Part shown: piece by piece, positions 53,821-62,950 of the stretch | Position numbering within the stretch: the first letter of the stretch is position 1 | Layout of the letters: every line of letters starts with the position of its first letter | Origin: Wolbachia endosymbiont of Tyrophagus putrescentiae | GTDB taxonomy: Bacteria > Pseudomonadota > Alphaproteobacteria > Rickettsiales > Anaplasmataceae | Length of the DNA: 64,000 nt | Reading direction: 5' to 3' | NCBI GenBank assembly: GCA_030441635.1 | Contig: JAUEMM010000001.1 | Span: 55,467-119,466 of the forward strand | Program-made: the position numbers and the translations under genes | Notes under the pieces: model-generated | What the model was told of the DNA's origin: nothing | Databases searched by the model: none | The model's input: only the letters and a program-made list of their open reading frames with translations

Positions 53821-53848
53821 TTGTTTATTAAAAAATATTTAGTATACT
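53821..53848 (+). promoter_or_regulatory. Putative promoter of the M16 peptidase pair
   Basis: TTGTTT (53821-53826) and TATACT (53843-53848), spacer 16. The predicted start near 53855 lies between the two possible ATGs of the next gene and supports the downstream ATG at 53877. Confidence 0.5.
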
Positions 53849-53876
53849 TGCATTGCTGGTTATACAAATTAAGATA

Positions 53877-55214
53877 ATGTTTCAGAGATTTATTAATTTA
53901 TTCTTATTAATTATATTCTTTTTTAGTTGTCCAGCTTTTTCAGAACAGTTAAATATAAAGGTTCAGCATGCTAAGCTAGAAAATGGATTAGATGTCTATG
54001 TTGTACCTAATCATCGCATTCCTGCTGTGCTGCACGCTGTGGTATATAAGATTGGTGGGATGGATGACCCTGTTGGTAAAGCAGGACTAGCCCATTATTT
54101 TGAACATTTAATGTTTAAGACAACGGGAAAATTTAAAAACATAGAATCTACCTTAGGTAGCATAGGTGCTCGATTTAATGCATTTACTACAAAAGAATAT
54201 ACTTGCTACTATGAATTAGTAGCAACACAAAATCTGCAACTTGCTATGGAAATAGAAGCAGACAGAATGAGTAGTTTTAATGTTGATCAAGACAAAATAG
54301 AAAAAGAAAAGAATATAGTATTAGAAGAAAGGAAGATGAGGTTTGATAATAATCCTTATAGCTTAATATGGGAGGAAATGAATAATGCCTTCTATCGCAC
54401 AGGTTATGGCAGACCTGTTGTTGGTTGGGAAGAGGATATCAATACATTTAATCGCGAAAGCATAGAAAAATTTCATGATAGTTACTATCATCCAGGCAAC
54501 GCTATGTTATTAGTTGTTGGTGATGTGGAGTTTGATGAGGTATTGAAATTAGCAAATGCAAAGTATGGTGCTATTGAGTCTAAACCTGTAGTTAGAAGCT
54601 ACCCCAATCAAGAACCAGCACATAACGCTAACATAGAACTTACTGTAGCGAGTACACAGGTGAAAGAGCCAATGCTGTATTTCCGCTATAAGGTACCTAT
54701 GTCGAAAAGTACTAAGGACGTTTTAACAACAAACTTGGCAGTTAATCTGTTGGGTAGAGAAAAGTCTAGTAGGTTATATAAACATTTAGTCCTCGACAAA
54801 GAAGTTGCCGTTTCAGTGCATTCATACTACCATGGACTGACTTTTAGTAACGGGTTTGTGGATATCGGCGTAATTCCAAAAAGTGGAGTCACTTTAGATG
54901 TGATAGAAAAAGAGCTAGAGCAGTCGATTAATGATTTTTTACATGAGAAAATGACAAATGAAGAACTTAATAGTGCAAAATATAAGTATAAGGTAGCGCA
55001 ATTTGATGCTCTATCTAATCTAGAGAGTATAGCTTTTTTCTATGTTTCACACCTGGCATTAAATATTCCTCTTGAAGAAATAGATATTTCATATAGTCAA
55101 GTAGATGATATTAGTTTAGAAGATGTGAACGATAAGATTCACACAATTTTCTCTGCTACCAAATTAATTGGTCGTTTATTACCTAAAGGAGATATCAGCA
55201 ATGAGAATCAGTAA
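53877..55214 (+). CDS. M16 family zinc metallopeptidase, catalytic member
   Basis: 445 residues from ATG 53877. A signal peptide (about 1-24, ending SCPAFSEQ) precedes the peptidase M16 domain. The inverted zinc motif HYFEHLMFK (H-x-x-E-H) is intact, with the downstream Glu in EKEKNIVLEERKMR. The protein is thus an active periplasmic insulinase/PqqL-like peptidase. The next gene encodes the paired subunit lacking the zinc motif and overlaps by 14 bases. Confidence 0.93.
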   Translation: MFQRFINLFLLIIFFFSCPAFSEQLNIKVQHAKLENGLDVYVVPNHRIPAVLHAVVYKIGGMDDPVGKAGLAHYFEHLMFKTTGKFKNIESTLGSIGARFNAFTTKEYTCYYELVATQNLQLAMEIEADRMSSFNVDQDKIEKEKNIVLEERKMRFDNNPYSLIWEEMNNAFYRTGYGRPVVGWEEDINTFNRESIEKFHDSYYHPGNAMLLVVGDVEFDEVLKLANAKYGAIESKPVVRSYPNQEPAHNANIELTVASTQVKEPMLYFRYKVPMSKSTKDVLTTNLAVNLLGREKSSRLYKHLVLDKEVAVSVHSYYHGLTFSNGFVDIGVIPKSGVTLDVIEKELEQSINDFLHEKMTNEELNSAKYKYKVAQFDALSNLESIAFFYVSHLALNIPLEEIDISYSQVDDISLEDVNDKIHTIFSATKLIGRLLPKGDISNENQ

Positions 55215-56502
55215 AGTTACACTATTATTTTTGTTTTTTATAAGTTTTAATTCATACGCAATCGATATAGAAGAAGTTACAACCAAAAAAGGGTTCAAAT
55301 TTCTCTTTGTTGAAAATAATGATATACCAAAAGTATCAATGCAAATTACATTTAAAGATGCAGGTTATGCATATGAAAGCAAAGAAAAGCAAGGATTGTC
55401 TTGGTTTGTTTCCTCTATTATTCAAGAAGGAGCAGGAAAAAATGATGCTCAAAAATTTGCTAAGGAGCTGGAAGATAAAGGTATTAGGTTAAGTTTTAGC
55501 ACTGGTTTAGAAAATTTTACGATTTCATTAGATACTTTGTCTGAAAACTTAGAATCTGGAATTTCATTACTAAGTGATGCCATTATGCGTCCTAGGGCTG
55601 ATGAAAATGGGTTTAACAGGATTTTAGAAATAGCAAAGGTTCAGCTTAATATGCTTCAAACAATTCCTGAATTTGTCGCTGCAGAAGAACTGGACAAATT
55701 AATGTTTAAAAAACACCCTTATTCGAAAAGTGAGTATGGAAACTTAGAAACTATAACAAGCATCACTAGAGAAGATATTTTAACATACATGCGGCACAAT
55801 TTTACTAAGAGTAATATAGTCATAAGTATCGCTGGATCTGTAAAAAAAGAAGGAGCAGCACAATTATTGGATAAGTACTTATCTAAATTGCCGTCAAAAA
55901 GATCAAAAATAAGAAAAATACCTGTAAAAGATAAATTCAGTCCATCGGAAACTAAACGTATTTTTATGGACATTCCACAAAGTGTGATATTTTTTGCTCA
56001 AAAAGGTATAGCTTACAGAGATCCCAATTACTATAATGCTGTTGTTTTAGTTAATGCATTAGGAGGAGTGGGGTTAAATTCACTATTAATGCGTGAAATC
56101 AGAGAGAACCTAGGGATTACTTATGGTGTTCGTGCTAATATTGTGAATCATAAATATGGCAATATCATTGCTGGATCTTTAAACACTGATAATACTACTG
56201 CTGATAAAGCTATTTTGGCAGTGAAAGAAGTATTCAATAGAGTTCAACAAGAAGGAATTAATGAACAATTATTTAAAGATACAAAAATAAGTGTAGCGAA
56301 TTCTTACACTTTCTCGATGTTCAATAATAACGATATAGTTGCAGAATTAAATCATATTCAAGTTGAGGATGTAGACATTAATGATATGGATGATTTTGTA
56401 AACTTGATTGATAGTATCAAGTTAGAGGAGGTAAATGAGTTGGCTAAATCCTTATTGGAACCTAAAAATCTGTTTTTTGTTGAAGTAGGAAAGAATGCAT
56501 AG
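55201..56502 (+). CDS. M16 family peptidase, non-catalytic partner
   Basis: 433 residues from ATG 55201, preceded by AAAGGAGATATCAGCA. A signal peptide (about 4-19, FLFFISFNSYA) is followed by an M16-like domain whose zinc motif is missing: the equivalent segment is GLSWFVSSIIQEG. The C-terminal half keeps the LMREIRENLGITYGVRA (R/Y) substrate motif. This alpha/beta-type division of labour resembles M16B heterodimers, including mitochondrial processing peptidase. The 14-base overlap with the catalytic gene indicates a stoichiometric pair. Confidence 0.92.
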   Translation: MRISKVTLLFLFFISFNSYAIDIEEVTTKKGFKFLFVENNDIPKVSMQITFKDAGYAYESKEKQGLSWFVSSIIQEGAGKNDAQKFAKELEDKGIRLSFSTGLENFTISLDTLSENLESGISLLSDAIMRPRADENGFNRILEIAKVQLNMLQTIPEFVAAEELDKLMFKKHPYSKSEYGNLETITSITREDILTYMRHNFTKSNIVISIAGSVKKEGAAQLLDKYLSKLPSKRSKIRKIPVKDKFSPSETKRIFMDIPQSVIFFAQKGIAYRDPNYYNAVVLVNALGGVGLNSLLMREIRENLGITYGVRANIVNHKYGNIIAGSLNTDNTTADKAILAVKEVFNRVQQEGINEQLFKDTKISVANSYTFSMFNNNDIVAELNHIQVEDVDINDMDDFVNLIDSIKLEEVNELAKSLLEPKNLFFVEVGKNA

Positions 56503-56504
56503 CA

Positions 56505-57740
56505 ATGCTCAAACAGCAACTATGTAAAAGGTGGGTATTTCTAGCAGTATGTGCACTTGCATTCTCAGGATTACTTTCGGTCATTGTTGTTTTTTTGCGA
56601 TTACCTTTTATTTCTTCTTTAGTTCCGTCTGCACAATATATTTTTGATAATGCGCTAGTAATACATGTGAATCTTTCCATCTTGGTATGGATGTGTTCAG
56701 TTATATCTATCATACTTGTTACTAGCTTATCAAATACTAAAAACTGGCTATGGGTTTTATCGATTTTTGCAACATCATTAATATTTCTCTCCGCGTTTAT
56801 TCCAAATAGTGAAGTTATCAAAAGCAACTATATTCCTGTACTGGAGAATAAATTGTTTTTATTTGGGTTAGGGTTATTTATTGTCAGCATATCTCTAACA
56901 TTTATAATAACATCTGAGAAACATGGCATAGTCATTATATTTCTCTGCTCGCTCCTGTGCTTTGTTTTGGCATATCAAAATATGCCACTAGGTCTTTATC
57001 AATCAGACAGAAGCCTATTTTACGAATATCTCTTTTGGGGAGGGGGGCATCTATTGCAGTTTGCTTTCACTCAAGGAATGTTTTCAGTGTATTTAATAAT
57101 GCTCAACATTACAAATAGTAAACTGCCGCTAGCTATAAATACAATACTGGCTGCGTGTGCACCGCTAATTTATTTTATTTATCCCGTAGATAGTGTTGAG
57201 TTGATACAGTTTTTCACTTGGCACATGAGAATTGCGGGAGCGATTCTGCCGATTTTTTTGATAATATTGGTGTGTAGCAATATAAGAGTCTTACTCAAAG
57301 ATAAAGAAAATTATTTGCTTCACTCATTTATATTATTCATTTATGGAGGCATTCTTGGAGTATTAAGCATTGAAGGTAACGTAATTATTCCAGCTCACTA
57401 CCATGGTTCTGTTGTTGGTATCACTATAGCTTTCATGAACTTTATTTACTGGTTGCTACCTAAACTCAAGTGTAAAAAAGTAAAGAATTCTTTGATGAAA
57501 CTGCAAATTTATTCTTACAGCATAGGGCATTTCCTACACATTACAGGACTCGTATGGCTTGGTGGATATGGTGCTTTAAGGAAAACTGCAAACTTACCAG
57601 ATATTTCATCGATTTTAGCTCGTCTATGCTTTATTGTAGGAGGAGCCATTTCAGTTTTTGGTGGAATGTTGTTTGTAGTAATCGTGTTTTCTCACTTGTT
57701 TACTAAATGTCAGCAATTAGACAAGATCATTGAAAATTAA
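56505..57740 (+). CDS. Heme-copper oxidase subunit I-like membrane protein
   Basis: 411 residues with about 11-12 hydrophobic segments. The His pattern resembles oxidase subunit I of the cbb3/NOR type: H54 (VIHVNLSILVW), H182 (WGGGHLLQFAF, like the CuB-side GH), H240 (FTWHMRIAG), the AHYHG pair H298/H300 (like the heme-ligand HFH), and H342/H345. A contiguous HH pair in helix VII is not seen, and the protein is shorter than canonical subunit I (~530). It begins two bases after the M16 pair and overlaps addA convergently by 14 bases. It may be a divergent oxidase or a non-enzymatic relative; subunits II/III are not nearby. Confidence 0.75.
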   Translation: MLKQQLCKRWVFLAVCALAFSGLLSVIVVFLRLPFISSLVPSAQYIFDNALVIHVNLSILVWMCSVISIILVTSLSNTKNWLWVLSIFATSLIFLSAFIPNSEVIKSNYIPVLENKLFLFGLGLFIVSISLTFIITSEKHGIVIIFLCSLLCFVLAYQNMPLGLYQSDRSLFYEYLFWGGGHLLQFAFTQGMFSVYLIMLNITNSKLPLAINTILAACAPLIYFIYPVDSVELIQFFTWHMRIAGAILPIFLIILVCSNIRVLLKDKENYLLHSFILFIYGGILGVLSIEGNVIIPAHYHGSVVGITIAFMNFIYWLLPKLKCKKVKNSLMKLQIYSYSIGHFLHITGLVWLGGYGALRKTANLPDISSILARLCFIVGGAISVFGGMLFVVIVFSHLFTKCQQLDKIIEN

Positions 57741-60700
57741 TACCACTACAAAAATATGTTGTTGTTAAATCCTCCACCCAGATGACTAAACATTCAATTT
57801 GCTTATCAGGATATATCTCCTTCACTAGGGTTTTATAAGTCAGCATTTGTTTTTCTATCTCATCTAATAAAGTAATGGAAGTAGTACGATGCGATTTGTA
57901 ATCTATTATAATTATTTTATCCGGTGTAATACACAACCTATCTAAGCGCACTAAGATTGTTTCATTATCAACCATACCGCTTAATGTAAGCTCTGATTTG
58001 CCTTCTAGATCAAATAGATATCCGTACTTTTCATTAAATGCCAGCACTTTATCGTAGATTTCATTTTTATCTTCATCAATGTTAACACTCTCAAGATATT
58101 TTTTTACCCATGTTTTTCTCCTTTCTTTCTCTATTTTAGGCATATATTGCAATATGCTGTGAATGATCTTTCCACGAGTGAAGCCTTTTTCTTCTTTTTT
58201 GCTCCCAACTTCGACTGTTTCATTACTTAGGTTCTCAGGTAGCGAAATTACTGGAATATTAAAATAGTCACGTTTTTTGTAAATATAAGGATAGTTTGAA
58301 TTTATACACAGTACTTCCACTTCTTCTTTGAACATTGGATATATGCTCTGCTGCTTTCTTTCATACGGTTCTCCGTACGTAGTAATTAAGTCATACCAAG
58401 AGTTTTTTTGCATGGGTTCTTTACCTAGAATATATAGCTCATCTTCAGCACGTGTGAGTGCAACATACAATAAGCGCAGGTATTCATTATAATCTTCAAT
58501 CTTTTTTTCTTTTTTGATTTGATTGCAGTAAGCGTTATTATTTTTTCTGCACCAGAATGGTGCTCCTACCTCATCAAATACAATACTTTCATTGTTTCTT
58601 GGTACTGTGTTTGTATCAACTAAAAACACTATTGGTGCCTGTAAGCCTTTTGATTTATGGATTGTCATTATTTTCACTGCATTGCGATCAGACTGTAAAT
58701 TATTCTTCACCTCTGGATTATTTTCCTTTATCCACTGGACAAATGCCTGAAGAGACGGTGGATAAAATTGCAGCACTAGACTCATAAATTCATCTATGAC
58801 TTCAAAACACTCAAGTCCTAGTCTTGCAGCAAACTTCTTCTTACCTGTACTTAATATATGCGTAAACAATGCAAGAGGGGATTCTTTCTTAGATAGATCT
58901 ATTAGATTACTTAGTTCATCATAAATGCTTTCAGAATAGTCGTGTAATCTTTCCCATAGAGAATGCTCTTTACGGTCATATGCGATGTTGAATAGGTCCT
59001 CCTCAGTGAAACTAAATAACGGTGATTTCAAAACACTAGCAAGGGCTAAGTCATTGGCCGGCAGAAGTAAAAATTCGGCTAAAGCTACCAAATCTTGGGC
59101 AACTATATTATCCATTATTCTAAAGTAATCCCTGCCTATAACTGGTATATTTGCTTTTTTAAGTTCACTCACAATGTAATCAACCAGCACATTTCGCTGC
59201 CGCACAAGAACCATGATATCTCTTGGTTCTACGTGTCGATCTTTAGCCACCAAAATACGTCCATCGTTCAACCAGTTGTAAATTTTATGTGCTACTGTTT
59301 GAGCAAGCGATCGGTCTGCTATATAATTTTCATCACTTATAAAGTGCACCTGAAATGCTTGTTGCTCATGTGTTTCCTTACACTTTGGCAACAATGGCCA
59401 AATTTCGATGTACCCCCGATCGTTTTCTCTGTGTGGTATATGCTTTATTTCCTCATCACCGAAAGACACTTCTTCACGAAAATTACCGAACAATCTATCT
59501 ACGAGCGTTAAAATTTCTGGAGTTGAACGAAATGATTTTTCAAGTTTGCATGACAGCCAATTTCTACCTTCTGTTTTCTCATGAAAATACTGACGCATAT
59601 AATTAAATAAGATTGGGTTAGCACCTTGAAATCTGTAGATGGATTGTTTCACATCACCAACAACAAACAAGGTTCTTTTTTCACCACTCCCAGAAAAGAA
59701 TTCATCACACAAACTTGTAATTATTTTCCATTGGCTCAAACTATTATCTTGCGCTTCATCAACAAGTATATGATCTATTTTTTGATCCAGATTATAGAGA
59801 ACCCAGTCTTTATTATCATGATCATCAAGAAGGTTGGTAGTTAAATCTATTATGTCGTTATAATCAAGCAGTGCATTTTTTAACTTTTCACTGTTATAGA
59901 AGTCAATATATACCTCTAATATATTAAGCAAGTTACTGGTTCTTTGAAATATCTGATAAGACTCCATATCTCTTACATAAGAAAGTATAGTACTCTGTAT
60001 ATCATTTATTATTTGTTCCACTTCAGGGAATTTTTCTAGAGTACCTTTCGTAACAATCGATGATATATCCTTCGTTTCATACGATTCTGATTTCATGAAT
60101 ACCTTAACTAGACTTTCTATATTGCTAGTGCAGTTCTTGCTATAATTCTGGTCTCTCTTGCTTCCCTGGCTCAATATCTCCGCTAGCTTTTTTATAAGCT
60201 CATGAGTTTCACCAGGTAAGTCATGAATTTCATCTGGCGCATTTAGTTTGTCTTTTATATACTTCACATTTCTAGTTGATCTCCTAGAACACAAAGTGTA
60301 AAGCAAGTCACGTAGTTCATTTTCATCAATTTCTGCTGCAATCACGTTGATATTATCTTGTATGGCATCACAATTTAATACCTTATTGAATACTATAGAG
60401 TGCAGCTCTTTACATTCACTCAGCTTACAATTTGGAGGAACGCCTGCTTCTATAGGATAATTTGAGATTAGCCTGTAGCAAAAAGCATGTATAGTTTGCA
60501 CGGTTAGGTTTAGATTTTCTAGTTCAGAAAAAAGTTTCCTTGCTCGAATTTTGCTACTAAATAACTGCTCTGGATCTGCTGTCAATTCATTATCTGAACA
60601 CAATGCCCACTTGCTGAGCGTACTATAAATACGATTTTCCATCTCATTTGCAGCAGCGTTGGTAAAAGTCAAGCAGAGGATGTTTTTTTTACCATCTAAC

Positions 60701-60801
60701 AATAACCTTAATACTCTATCTATTAAGATCTTAGTTTTTCCTGCACCAGCAGATGCATTGACCCACACGGAAAAATTAGGGTTAATAGTATCTTTTCTCA
60801 T
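57727..60801 (-). CDS. addA: Double-strand break repair helicase AddA
   Basis: 1024 residues. It belongs to the UvrD-like helicase/nuclease proteins of alphaproteobacterial AddAB. Walker A is VNASAGAGKTKILIDR (about 14-29), followed by CLTFTNAAANEM; Walker B is ILVDEAQDNS; motif III is VVGDVKQSIYRFQGA; motif VI LLYVALTRAEDEL. The C-terminal nuclease domain has IIIIDYKSH (Asp/Lys). AddAB processes broken DNA ends for RecA. addB is not in the window. It ends convergently with the oxidase-like gene. Confidence 0.95.
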   Translation of the reverse strand: MRKDTINPNFSVWVNASAGAGKTKILIDRVLRLLLDGKKNILCLTFTNAAANEMENRIYSTLSKWALCSDNELTADPEQLFSSKIRARKLFSELENLNLTVQTIHAFCYRLISNYPIEAGVPPNCKLSECKELHSIVFNKVLNCDAIQDNINVIAAEIDENELRDLLYTLCSRRSTRNVKYIKDKLNAPDEIHDLPGETHELIKKLAEILSQGSKRDQNYSKNCTSNIESLVKVFMKSESYETKDISSIVTKGTLEKFPEVEQIINDIQSTILSYVRDMESYQIFQRTSNLLNILEVYIDFYNSEKLKNALLDYNDIIDLTTNLLDDHDNKDWVLYNLDQKIDHILVDEAQDNSLSQWKIITSLCDEFFSGSGEKRTLFVVGDVKQSIYRFQGANPILFNYMRQYFHEKTEGRNWLSCKLEKSFRSTPEILTLVDRLFGNFREEVSFGDEEIKHIPHRENDRGYIEIWPLLPKCKETHEQQAFQVHFISDENYIADRSLAQTVAHKIYNWLNDGRILVAKDRHVEPRDIMVLVRQRNVLVDYIVSELKKANIPVIGRDYFRIMDNIVAQDLVALAEFLLLPANDLALASVLKSPLFSFTEEDLFNIAYDRKEHSLWERLHDYSESIYDELSNLIDLSKKESPLALFTHILSTGKKKFAARLGLECFEVIDEFMSLVLQFYPPSLQAFVQWIKENNPEVKNNLQSDRNAVKIMTIHKSKGLQAPIVFLVDTNTVPRNNESIVFDEVGAPFWCRKNNNAYCNQIKKEKKIEDYNEYLRLLYVALTRAEDELYILGKEPMQKNSWYDLITTYGEPYERKQQSIYPMFKEEVEVLCINSNYPYIYKKRDYFNIPVISLPENLSNETVEVGSKKEEKGFTRGKIIHSILQYMPKIEKERRKTWVKKYLESVNIDEDKNEIYDKVLAFNEKYGYLFDLEGKSELTLSGMVDNETILVRLDRLCITPDKIIIIDYKSHRTTSITLLDEIEKQMLTYKTLVKEIYPDKQIECLVIWVEDLTTTYFCSGINFQ

Positions 60802-60863
60802 TAAAAGTTGACCAAAATAATATTGTTAATATAATGTAGGTGGTGGTTCTAGTGAAGACATAA

Positions 60864-61724
60864 ATGAAGGTTTTTTGTGTGAAGGCGTATGCAAAAATTA
60901 ATCTTTTTTTGCATATCACTAGTAAAAAAGAGACGGGATATCATTCAATAGAAAGTTTGTTTGCTTTTGCTAATCTTGCTAATTTTTTGGAAATAAGAGT
61001 AGAGTGTAAGAAGTATAGATACGACAACTCTGAAGTAAAATTTGTCAATTCTGAGTCTAAGTTACACAGCCGTTATAATACTGTGATGAAAGCAATTAAT
61101 TCCTTGCTTAGGTACGGTCCAACTTACACTAAAATTTCTGTTAAAGTTGTTAAAAATATTCCAACTGCTTCAGGTTTAGGTAGCGGTTCTTCAGATGCAG
61201 GAGCTGTGATACGCACACTAGGGAGATTTTGGGATATTGATCAGTCTATTTTAAATGAAATAGCTTTAGACATTGGTGCCGATGTACCAGCAAGTATAGA
61301 AAGCAAACCTGTGTTTGTCAGTGGTGTTGGTGAGGAACTGTGTCCTGTTCAGGGAGTTTCTTTACCAACAGATATAGTGCTTGTAAAGCCAAAAAAAAAG
61401 TTTCTCAGTACACCAGAAGTGTATTCTAAATACACAGGAGAATTTTCTCAATCAATTGATTGGCATAATGAGCAAAATTTACTAGAGCTTGTTCAAAATG
61501 CAAGAAACGATCTGCAAGAAGCAGCTATTAGTTTAGTGCCTGAAATTCAGGAGGTGATATCAGCTCTGGAGTTACAAAAGGGATGTGTGCTTGCACGCAT
61601 GTCAGGTAGTGGTGTTGCATGTTTTGGGATGTTTGATAATAAAGAAAATGCAAAAGCTGCAGTAGTTAATATCAAAGCAAAGTACCCAGAGTGGTGGGTG
61701 TGCAATACTCAATTAATAATTTAA
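60864..61724 (+). CDS. ispE: 4-diphosphocytidyl-2-C-methyl-D-erythritol kinase
   Basis: 286 residues. It phosphorylates CDP-ME in the MEP pathway. The GHMP kinase features are AYAKINLFLHI at the start (residues 8-18) and the ATP loop PTASGLGSGSSDAGAVI (about 99-115), with the late MSGSGVACFGMF. It is divergent from addA and leads a run with the Mth938 and permease genes, 4 and 1 bases apart. Confidence 0.95.
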   Translation: MKVFCVKAYAKINLFLHITSKKETGYHSIESLFAFANLANFLEIRVECKKYRYDNSEVKFVNSESKLHSRYNTVMKAINSLLRYGPTYTKISVKVVKNIPTASGLGSGSSDAGAVIRTLGRFWDIDQSILNEIALDIGADVPASIESKPVFVSGVGEELCPVQGVSLPTDIVLVKPKKKFLSTPEVYSKYTGEFSQSIDWHNEQNLLELVQNARNDLQEAAISLVPEIQEVISALELQKGCVLARMSGSGVACFGMFDNKENAKAAVVNIKAKYPEWWVCNTQLII

Positions 61725-61728
61725 TGCT

Positions 61729-62085
61729 ATGGATATAACTCCTATAGTTCCTCACAATAGAAATCTTATTAACGGTTACGGAAATGGGAAGTTTTTAGTG
61801 AATAATAAGGAATATTATGGGTCAATCGTAATTTTTCCAGAAAATGTAATCACAGTGAATGAAATCGACATAAATAATCCAGAACATTTTGCAGATTTTT
61901 TAACAGAGGAAGTTGAGGTTTTATTGATAGGTACTGGCAAAACGAGGAGCATACCAAATGCATCAGTAAAATCTTATCTCATAAAGATGAATTTCGAATT
62001 CATGACAACTGATGCAGCCTGTAGAACCCATAACGTTCTAATATCTGAAGATAGATTCGTCGTAACTTACCTTTTAGCAATATAA
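61729..62085 (+). CDS. Mth938-like domain protein
   Basis: 118 residues. The pattern IVIFPENVITVNEID, VEVLLIGTGKTRSIP and FMTTDAACRTHNVLISEDR is that of the Mth938/NDUFAF3 family (DUF498). The mitochondrial member NDUFAF3 is a complex I assembly factor, so a role in complex I assembly is possible but unproven in bacteria. It is packed between ispE and the permease, almost without gaps. Confidence 0.9.
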   Translation: MDITPIVPHNRNLINGYGNGKFLVNNKEYYGSIVIFPENVITVNEIDINNPEHFADFLTEEVEVLLIGTGKTRSIPNASVKSYLIKMNFEFMTTDAACRTHNVLISEDRFVVTYLLAI

Positions 62086-62086
62086 T

Positions 62087-62899
62087 ATGTTTACACAGGA
62101 CTTTTTTATTAATAGTTTAATCGCACTGATAACAATTAGCTCAGTAACTGGTGCTTTGGGATCATTTATGATATGGCAAAGATTATCGTACTTAGGTGAT
62201 AGCTTATCACACTCCTCATTACTCGGTGTTGCCTTAGCTTTAATCTTTAAGATTAGCCCTTCGATAACTATAATGCTCATAGCAATTATGTTTGCTATAT
62301 TACTTTCTTTGAATTTTAATAAGTTATATTCAGCCGATACGATATTAAATATCATTACTAATGTGGTTCTATCGTTAAGTTTAATATTGATGTCTTTTCT
62401 TCCATCAGGAAATAATACTCTACTCAGTTCTCTGTTTGGTGATATATTAACACTAGACTACAGCGATATAATATTGGTTCTTATTACCTCTAGTATAGTT
62501 GTTATAGTGTTAATATGCAGATGGCATTGTTGGCTAATTGTTTCAGTTAATCATGACTTAGCAGTAATAGAAAAAATTAATGTTAATTTGGTAAGGCTGG
62601 AATTTTTAATCATTCTTGCTATATTTATTGCGATTGCTGCTCAATTAATAGGAATATTGCTTATCTCCGCATTTTTATTGATACCAGCCGCGTCTGCAAG
62701 ATTGGTCTCACAAAACCCAACGCAGATGGTTGTTGTTGCAACAATTTTCTCTGTCATTTCTGGAATATCTGGATTGATGTTATCTGCGCAATTTGATTTA
62801 CTCACTGGGCCAGCAATTATACTTGTTGCAGCTTTATACTTAGTTTGTGCTTACTTAATTAGATTATACATTCAGAAGACTACCTCAAAATCATGTTGA
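62087..62899 (+). CDS. Metal ABC transporter permease, ZnuB type
   Basis: 270 residues with seven to eight hydrophobic segments. Family features are GSFMIWQRLSYLGDSLSHSS (about 26-45), SLFGDILTLDY and the C-terminal LLISAFLLIPAASARLVS. These are typical of ABC-3 permeases for Zn2+ or Mn2+ (ZnuB/MntB). ATPase and binding-protein genes are not adjacent. The ATG comes one base after the preceding stop. Confidence 0.92.
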   Translation: MFTQDFFINSLIALITISSVTGALGSFMIWQRLSYLGDSLSHSSLLGVALALIFKISPSITIMLIAIMFAILLSLNFNKLYSADTILNIITNVVLSLSLILMSFLPSGNNTLLSSLFGDILTLDYSDIILVLITSSIVVIVLICRWHCWLIVSVNHDLAVIEKINVNLVRLEFLIILAIFIAIAAQLIGILLISAFLLIPAASARLVSQNPTQMVVVATIFSVISGISGLMLSAQFDLLTGPAIILVAALYLVCAYLIRLYIQKTTSKSC

Positions 62900-62950
62900 G
62901 TACTGAAGGTATTTAAAGTACATTAATACCAGTCACTGTCAATCTGTTGC

